A stretch of 20,286 nucleotides of DNA from Saprospiraceae bacterium (lineage in GTDB: Bacteria; Bacteroidota; Bacteroidia; Chitinophagales; Saprospiraceae). Under the pieces are notes generated by a model. It was given only the letters and a program-made list of their open reading frames with translations, did no database searches and was not told where the DNA came from. Positions 16,067 through 20,286 of this stretch are shown piece after piece (the stretch's first letter is position 1; each line of letters opens with the position of its first letter). The stretch spans positions 1 to 20,286 of the forward strand of contig JADKGF010000038.1 of assembly GCA_016717105.1 (NCBI GenBank), written 5' to 3'. The position numbers were made by a program, and so were the translations under genes.

Positions 16067-16209
16067 CTTATAAAATTTTCAAATTTACTTTGGCAGCAAT
16101 TAAGTATAATTAATTTTTTCTAAAAAAAGTTCATTTCTTTTGCTAAATGGAAAAAATATTTTTTATTGCGGCTTTATTCGAACAACAGAATTTTTAAAAT
16201 ACCAACTGA

Positions 16210-16596
16210 ATGTCATCAAAAAGGGTAAGAATTGATTTAGAATTTATTTTCAAAGCCTCACCTACCATCATTTACAACTTTGTAACCACACCAGCTTGCT
16301 TGGTAAGATGGTATTGTAATGAGGTAGATATAACCGGCGAGACCTATGCTTTTTATTGGCAAGGAAGTAGTGAAGTTGCTACACTTGTTGATGATATCGA
16401 AGACGAAAGAGTCCGTTTTAAATGGGATGAGGCTGATGATGATGAAGAATATTTGGAATTCAGAATGTACAAATCTGATGTCACCAACGAAACCATTTTT
16501 GAAATAACTGATTTTTGTGATCATGATGAAGTGCAGGAAGTCAAAGACCTATGGACAACCCTGACGACAGAATTGCGCAAAGAATGTGGCGGTTGA
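16210..16596 (+). CDS. START-like (SRPBCC fold) domain protein
   Basis: The 128-residue product is a single domain of the Bet v1/SRPBCC superfamily in the START-like form found in Bacteroidota (I recall a Pfam family for it, number not certain). Features seen: the first strand and helix (VRIDLEFIFKASPTIIYNFV), TTPACLVRWYCNEVDI, the strand pair around YAFYWQGSSEVATLVD, an acidic turn (DEADDDEEYLEFRM) and the long C-terminal helix (DLWTTLTTELRKECGG). Relatives often bind a hydrophobic ligand in the cavity; the ligand here is unknown. No signal peptide is present, so it is cytoplasmic. It ends 28 bases before the RNA methyltransferase and probably shares its transcript. A stress or translation link is only an inference from the neighbour. 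Confidence 0.85.
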   Translation: MSSKRVRIDLEFIFKASPTIIYNFVTTPACLVRWYCNEVDITGETYAFYWQGSSEVATLVDDIEDERVRFKWDEADDDEEYLEFRMYKSDVTNETIFEITDFCDHDEVQEVKDLWTTLTTELRKECGG

Positions 16597-16624
16597 TTGC
16601 TAATTTTACAAAAATAGTAAAAGC

Positions 16625-17797
16625 TTGAAAATAATAGCAAAGACCCTTGAGGGACTAGAACAAATTCTGGCTGACGAAATCCGGGATATTGGTGGTGAAA
16701 ATATTGAAATATTAAATAGAGCTGTTGCTTTTACAGGTGATATTACCACATTGTACAAGGCTAATCTACTTCTAAGGACCACAATTAAAGTGCTAGTTTT
16801 CCTAAAAGAATTTCAAATAAGAAACGAGAATGACTTATATGATGAGGTTATGAAATTGCCTTGGGAAGATTATTTTTCATTGGACCAAACGTTTGCTATC
16901 GATTCTGTAGTAAACTCTAGTCAGTTTAACCACGCCAATTTTATTTCCTTAAAAACCAAGGATGCAATCGTCGATAGATTCCGTCAAAAATTCGGCTCTC
17001 GACCCAGTGTTGATACCACAGATCCACATCTTAAAATAAATGTCCACATTCGCGAAAACACGGTAACACTTAGTTTTGACAGTAGTGGCACTTCATTGCA
17101 CATGCGCGGATATCGGCGAGCACAAGTGGATGCGCCAATGAATGAAGTACTTGCTGCAGGCTTAGTTCTTATCTCTGGTTGGAAAGGCGAAACACCATTA
17201 ATAGATCCGATGTGCGGCTCTGGTACCATACTTTGTGAAGCGGTCAAAATTGCCGCTAATATACCACCACAATCTTTTGACAGAAATTTCGCCTTTAAAA
17301 AATGGAAAACCTTTGATGAGACAATGTGGAATCTTGTCTGTGAAAATGCCCAAAAACAAATAAATCTATCAGCCTTGCCGAAAATTCAAGGATTCGATAT
17401 CCTACCAAAAGCTGTCAAGGCATCACAAATAAATGTGGAAACAGCAGGTTTGGAAAAATATATCGAAATTGCAGAAGAAGATTTTTTCTATCAAGAAGGT
17501 ACCGAAGATGCAACCTTGATATTCAATCCACCATATGACGAACGGCTTAGAGAAAATGATGTCACAGAGCTATACCGTCAGATCGGCGATAAACTAAAAC
17601 TTTGCTTTACAAATTGTGATGTTTGGATCATATCGGGTCACTTAGAAGCAATGAAAAACGTAGGATTGCGACCTTCAGTAAGAAAAAAAATGCTAAATGG
17701 AAGTATCCAATCATTATATTGCAAATACGAAATGTACAAAGGCACCAAAAAATCAAAATGGATAAATAAATATGGAAATGCCGAAACCAATAATTAA
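16625..17797 (+). CDS. THUMP-domain class I SAM-dependent RNA methyltransferase (RlmL N-terminal-module type)
   Basis: The 390-residue product combines an N-terminal ferredoxin-like and THUMP RNA-binding region (about 1-155; AKTLEGLEQILADEIRDIGG at the start) with a Rossmann methyltransferase domain. The SAM loop is DPMCGSGTILCEAVKIA from residue 194, and the catalytic motif NPPYDER starts at residue 301, a motif typical of N2-guanine methylation. The layout matches the RlmL part of E. coli RlmKL, which makes m2G2445 in 23S rRNA, and its stand-alone relatives. The start is TTG at 16625: an in-frame TAA lies at 16601 and no ATG occurs before the family N-terminus. The end overlaps the next gene by 26 bases. 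The reading frame is intact. The exact rRNA base is inferred from family only. Confidence 0.92.
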   Translation: MKIIAKTLEGLEQILADEIRDIGGENIEILNRAVAFTGDITTLYKANLLLRTTIKVLVFLKEFQIRNENDLYDEVMKLPWEDYFSLDQTFAIDSVVNSSQFNHANFISLKTKDAIVDRFRQKFGSRPSVDTTDPHLKINVHIRENTVTLSFDSSGTSLHMRGYRRAQVDAPMNEVLAAGLVLISGWKGETPLIDPMCGSGTILCEAVKIAANIPPQSFDRNFAFKKWKTFDETMWNLVCENAQKQINLSALPKIQGFDILPKAVKASQINVETAGLEKYIEIAEEDFFYQEGTEDATLIFNPPYDERLRENDVTELYRQIGDKLKLCFTNCDVWIISGHLEAMKNVGLRPSVRKKMLNGSIQSLYCKYEMYKGTKKSKWINKYGNAETNN

Positions 17798-18086
17798 ATC
17801 AATCCTTACTATATTTTTTGGAATATTTGCTTTTACATCCTTTAGTCAATATACACCGATAAATACATTAGATTCAAAAACGTTACCTGATGTACACCAT
17901 ATAATCATTAATAAATCTACGTTTCAAGTTGCTAACCTTTCAAAACCAATTCTGCTTTTTAATTCGAATCAATTACCTTTTTTTTGCAAAATTGAGCATA
18001 AGATAGAAAAAACAAGCCCAATTGCATTGAGATTCAGGTTGGGAGATTTAAACTATGTAAATATGTTAGAAAATAAGAATAATTAA
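17772..18086 (+). CDS. Small secreted protein of unknown function
   Basis: The 104-residue product (102 if the ATG at 17778 is used) has an N-terminal signal peptide (IIKSILTIFFGIFAFTSFSQ) and a mature part of about 80 residues. The C-terminal half looks conserved in character: LPFFCKIEHKIEKTS followed by RFRLGDLNYVNMLE, with one cysteine and a basic-amphipathic pattern. I recall similar endings in small proteins of other Bacteroidota, but this was not searched. The gene overlaps the RNA methyltransferase end by 26 bases, so it is co-transcribed and perhaps coupled to it, although it is exported and its neighbour is not. Function is unknown. Confidence 0.65.
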   Translation: MEMPKPIIKSILTIFFGIFAFTSFSQYTPINTLDSKTLPDVHHIIINKSTFQVANLSKPILLFNSNQLPFFCKIEHKIEKTSPIALRFRLGDLNYVNMLENKNN

Positions 18087-18088
18087 CC

Positions 18089-18096
18089 TATTTTTG
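18089..18096 (+). promoter_or_regulatory. Bacteroidota -7 box (TATTTTTG) for the lipoprotein gene
   Basis: TATTTTTG fits TAnnTTTG, lies just after the previous stop (18084-18086) and 27 bases before the ATG at 18124. This suggests that the lipoprotein has its own promoter and does not rely on the methyltransferase operon. Confidence 0.45.
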
Positions 18097-18123
18097 TAAT
18101 TTGTAATATAAAACTTTACACCT

Positions 18124-18714
18124 ATGTCATCAATTTTAAAATTTACTGTTATTCTGGTTTGCATTGGTTTAGTCAATTTTTCATGTAAAAAAGATCCTGA
18201 AACTGACCCTGTTATCAAAGGTTGTAGAGATGCGCAAGCAGATAATTACAATGCAAATGCAACAGTAGATGAAGGCAATTGCTACTTTCAAAAGCGATTT
18301 ATTAGTGCTTTTAATGTTAATATCCTTTGTGGAGCAGCCAGTGCAGTCTTTAAAGATGCAACACTTGATATTACCGAAAATACAAAAAAAGACAGAGTAA
18401 ATTTCAATATAGGCTCCATTGCTGGTAGTATTATTTTCGATGGCGTTATAACTAAAAATACAGTAAATATTGATACCACAATTTTGGGTTTGATTGTAAA
18501 TGCAAAAAACTTAGACCCTAATTACCCAGATGTGGATGTTAAAGCAAATGTATCGATGAAGTCTCTCCTAACCTTATCTGATGATAGTAAAAAGCTTGCT
18601 GGAAATATGAAAGTTGGCCTTGTAACGACCGAACCATTTACCATCAATGGAATAGAAATTCCAGCTGGATTTCCAGTAAATGACGATTGTACATTTGAAG
18701 GCGTAAAGAAATAA
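18124..18714 (+). CDS. Lipoprotein with a Cys-Asp-Asn-Tyr-Asn module
   Basis: The 196-residue product has a lipoprotein signal (MSSILKFTVILVCIGLVNFSC) with lipidated Cys21 followed by KKDPETDP. Next comes GCRDAQADNYNANATVDEG ending in NCYF, a short disulfide module seen in many surface and secreted Bacteroidota proteins (usual form GCMDPTATNYNPDA then GSC). The remaining 140 residues are beta-rich with repeated Asn/Asp/Thr and no motif I know; FNIGSIAGSIIFDGVI and a late Cys in DDCTFEGVKK are visible. It is probably surface-anchored at the outer membrane. It has its own -7 box and ends 7 bases before the convergent uvrB. Function is unknown. Confidence 0.83.
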   Translation: MSSILKFTVILVCIGLVNFSCKKDPETDPVIKGCRDAQADNYNANATVDEGNCYFQKRFISAFNVNILCGAASAVFKDATLDITENTKKDRVNFNIGSIAGSIIFDGVITKNTVNIDTTILGLIVNAKNLDPNYPDVDVKANVSMKSLLTLSDDSKKLAGNMKVGLVTTEPFTINGIEIPAGFPVNDDCTFEGVKK

Positions 18715-18721
18715 CCAGGAG

Positions 18722-20286
18722 TTATAGTTTTTTCTTAAGTGCATTCAATTCATCTCTGAGTTGTGCAGCTGTGATAAAATCCAAATCCTTGGCAGCTTTC
18801 TTCATTTTAGACTCAGTTTCAGTGATTAGTTTACTGATTTGATCTTTATTCATATAAGCAATCACTGGATCAGCTGCGATCGAATCTTTTTCTAAAGGCT
18901 CTATATATGGAATTGGTTTTTTGCCACGTATATCCAAGATAGATTTTTGGTTGAGTACATCTTCCCTCGACTTAAACACGGTCGTAGGCGTGATGCCATG
19001 TTCTTGATTGTATGCGATTTGTACTGCACGGCGTCTGCTTGTTTCATCGATGGTGTATTGCATACTGTCTGTGACTTTGTCTGCGTAAAATATCACAAGG
19101 CCATTACTATTACGGGCTGCTCTTCCTGCCGTTTGTGTTAATGAACGTGCATTGCGTAAGAAGCCTTCTTTATCTGCATCCAAGATTGCAACCAAAGAAA
19201 CTTCTGGCAAATCAAGTCCTTCACGAAGGAGATTTACGCCTACCAAAACATCAAATTCACCCAATCTCAAATCTCTAATAATCTCTACCCTATCCATCGT
19301 ATCCACCTCACTATGTATGTAGCGCACCCTGATATTGAGCTTGACAAGATATTTTGTCAATTCTTCAGCCATTCGCTTAGTCAGTGTAGTTACCAAAATA
19401 CGTTCATCCAGATCAATTCTTTTTTGGATTTCATCAAGCAAGTCATCGATCTGATTGATACTTGGTCTTACTTCGATCGGTGGATCCAAGAGTCCCGTAG
19501 GCCTTAGGAGTTGCTCTACAACGACACCTTCAGTCTTAGACAATTCAAAATCTCCGGGCGTTGCACTCACATATATCACTTGGTTGATCACAGATTCGAA
19601 TTCATCAAAATTCAAGGGCCTATTATCCATCGCAGACGGAAGCCTGAAACCAAAATTGACAAGATTGATCTTACGGGCTCTGTCTCCGCCCCACATGCCT
19701 CTCACCTGTGGCAACGTTTGGTGACTTTCGTCAATGACCATCAAATAGTCCTCCGGAAAATAATCCAATAGACAAAACGGCCTTGTTCCTTGTTTCCTGC
19801 CATCAAAAAACCTGGAATAATTTTCAATACCTGAGCAATAGCCCAATTCTCGGATCATCTCGAGGTCGAAATTGACCCGTTCTTTGATACGTTGTGCTTC
19901 TAGATATCTACCTTCAGCTTCGAAAAAACGCTCATGATTGTACAATTCATCTTCGATAGACTTTATGACTTGATTGAGTCTGTCCTTTGGTGCGACATAG
20001 AGATTGGCAGGAAATATAGCCGCGTGATCCAGCGAAGTGATTCGTTTTCCGCTGACGGTTTCTAGTTGTTCGATGACTTCGATTTCATCACCAAAAAATA
20101 TCACTCGATACCCATATTCTACATAGGGCAGATTAATATCGACCGTATCACCTTTGACTCTGAATGTACCCCTACGAAAATCTGCCTCGGTTCTTGAATA
20201 TAAACTAGAAACCAAACTATACAAGAACGCATTTCTAGATATCGTCATCCCTTTTTCGATACGGATAATACCCGTTTTATAATCTT
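18722..20286 (-). CDS. uvrB: Excinuclease ABC subunit B, partial (N-terminus beyond the window)
   Basis: UvrB is the damage-verifying helicase-like subunit of nucleotide excision repair, working with UvrA and UvrC. About 520 C-terminal residues are present; the roughly 150 N-terminal ones, with the Walker A motif, lie past 20286. The frame is open to the edge, so the ATG at 20248 (MTISRNAFLYSL) is internal: it follows IIRIEKG, as in family members. Visible in order are FRRGTFRVKGDTVDINLPY, the DEAD-like VIDESHQTLPQVRGM, YVSATPGDFEL, LLREGLDLPEVSLVAILDAD, the motif VI QTAGRAARNSNG, and a C-terminal UVR domain (ITETESKMKKAAKDLDFITA then AQLRDELNALKKKL) that contacts UvrC. The reading frame is intact. 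It converges with the lipoprotein gene with a 7-base gap and no strong hairpin between them. Confidence 0.96.
   Translation of the reverse strand, partial: DYKTGIIRIEKGMTISRNAFLYSLVSSLYSRTEADFRRGTFRVKGDTVDINLPYVEYGYRVIFFGDEIEVIEQLETVSGKRITSLDHAAIFPANLYVAPKDRLNQVIKSIEDELYNHERFFEAEGRYLEAQRIKERVNFDLEMIRELGYCSGIENYSRFFDGRKQGTRPFCLLDYFPEDYLMVIDESHQTLPQVRGMWGGDRARKINLVNFGFRLPSAMDNRPLNFDEFESVINQVIYVSATPGDFELSKTEGVVVEQLLRPTGLLDPPIEVRPSINQIDDLLDEIQKRIDLDERILVTTLTKRMAEELTKYLVKLNIRVRYIHSEVDTMDRVEIIRDLRLGEFDVLVGVNLLREGLDLPEVSLVAILDADKEGFLRNARSLTQTAGRAARNSNGLVIFYADKVTDSMQYTIDETSRRRAVQIAYNQEHGITPTTVFKSREDVLNQKSILDIRGKKPIPYIEPLEKDSIAADPVIAYMNKDQISKLITETESKMKKAAKDLDFITAAQLRDELNALKKKL

Larger units (their letters stand above)
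15824..16209. other. Divergent intergenic region without a gene
   Basis: This 386-base AT-rich spacer lies between the divergent sigma factor and START-like genes. It holds the sigma gene promoter at 15871-15878, a plus-strand promoter at 16036-16066 and an 11-base palindrome. I see no coding frame with protein character and no RNA gene fold I can support. Confidence 0.6.

Noticed and set aside
15824..16209. Small RNA or riboswitch in the divergent spacer
   Set aside because: No stable paired structure or known aptamer pattern could be made by eye; only promoters and one palindrome are supported.
18700..18730. Terminator between the lipoprotein gene and uvrB
   Set aside because: The only pairing is a 5-base ATAAC/GTTAT stem overlapping the lipoprotein stop codon, too weak to call.
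1..20286. Mobile element, CRISPR array, defence island or phage genes
   Set aside because: No transposase, integrase, regularly spaced repeats, Cas-like, toxin-antitoxin or restriction genes were seen in any frame.

Overview
The window reads as AT-rich chromosomal DNA from a member of the Bacteroidota, probably near the Saprospiria. This placement is inferred from protein character and gene content; no search was run. The main supports are: a short housekeeping sigma factor without region 1.1 (14954-15823); -7 boxes of the Bacteroidota form TAnnTTTG in front of eight genes or operons; two lipoproteins and two outer-membrane barrels; a Cys-Asp-Asn-Tyr-Asn lipoprotein module; and a large secreted TPR protein beside a barrel. 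I saw no tRNA, rRNA, CRISPR array, insertion sequence or phage gene.

Left part, 1-6.8 kb, envelope sugars and surface. A broken secreted protein (minus strand) lies at the left edge. It is divergent from gmhA-hddC, which encode two steps of GDP-D-glycero-D-manno-heptose synthesis, with sdaA (iron-sulfur L-serine dehydratase) close behind. Convergent with these is a tight minus-strand operon, read from 6803 down to 3341: a small membrane protein, a Gfo/Idh/MocA-type oxidoreductase with an internal deletion, a lipoprotein, and a polyprenyl-phosphate sugar-1-phosphate transferase that would start an exopolysaccharide or O-antigen repeat unit.

Middle, 6.9-12.6 kb, outer membrane. A secreted TPR protein of about 1038 residues (now split by two single-base slips) is followed after 25 bases by a 541-residue outer-membrane barrel. 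A separate 235-residue barrel with its own promoter comes next, closed by a strong bidirectional terminator at 12603-12639.

Right part, 12.7-20.3 kb, mostly housekeeping. trxB-fba (thioredoxin reductase, class II aldolase) and the sigma factor gene are on the minus strand. Divergent from the sigma gene is a plus-strand group: a START-like protein, a THUMP/Rossmann RNA methyltransferase and a small secreted protein, then a separately promoted lipoprotein. The C-terminal three quarters of uvrB (minus strand) runs off the right edge.

The reading frames are uneven. Several genes in 1-9 kb carry single-base slips, most of them at homopolymers, and one gene has lost about 90 codons. From 10 kb on every gene is clean. 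Most slips look like sequencing or assembly errors, so the genes are named here by their repaired products. I found no convincing new defence or mobile system. The most interesting items are the TPR-barrel pair, the oxidoreductase deletion, the C-terminal cysteine of SdaA, the coherent promoter set beside its own sigma factor, and a palindrome placed on a -33 element.
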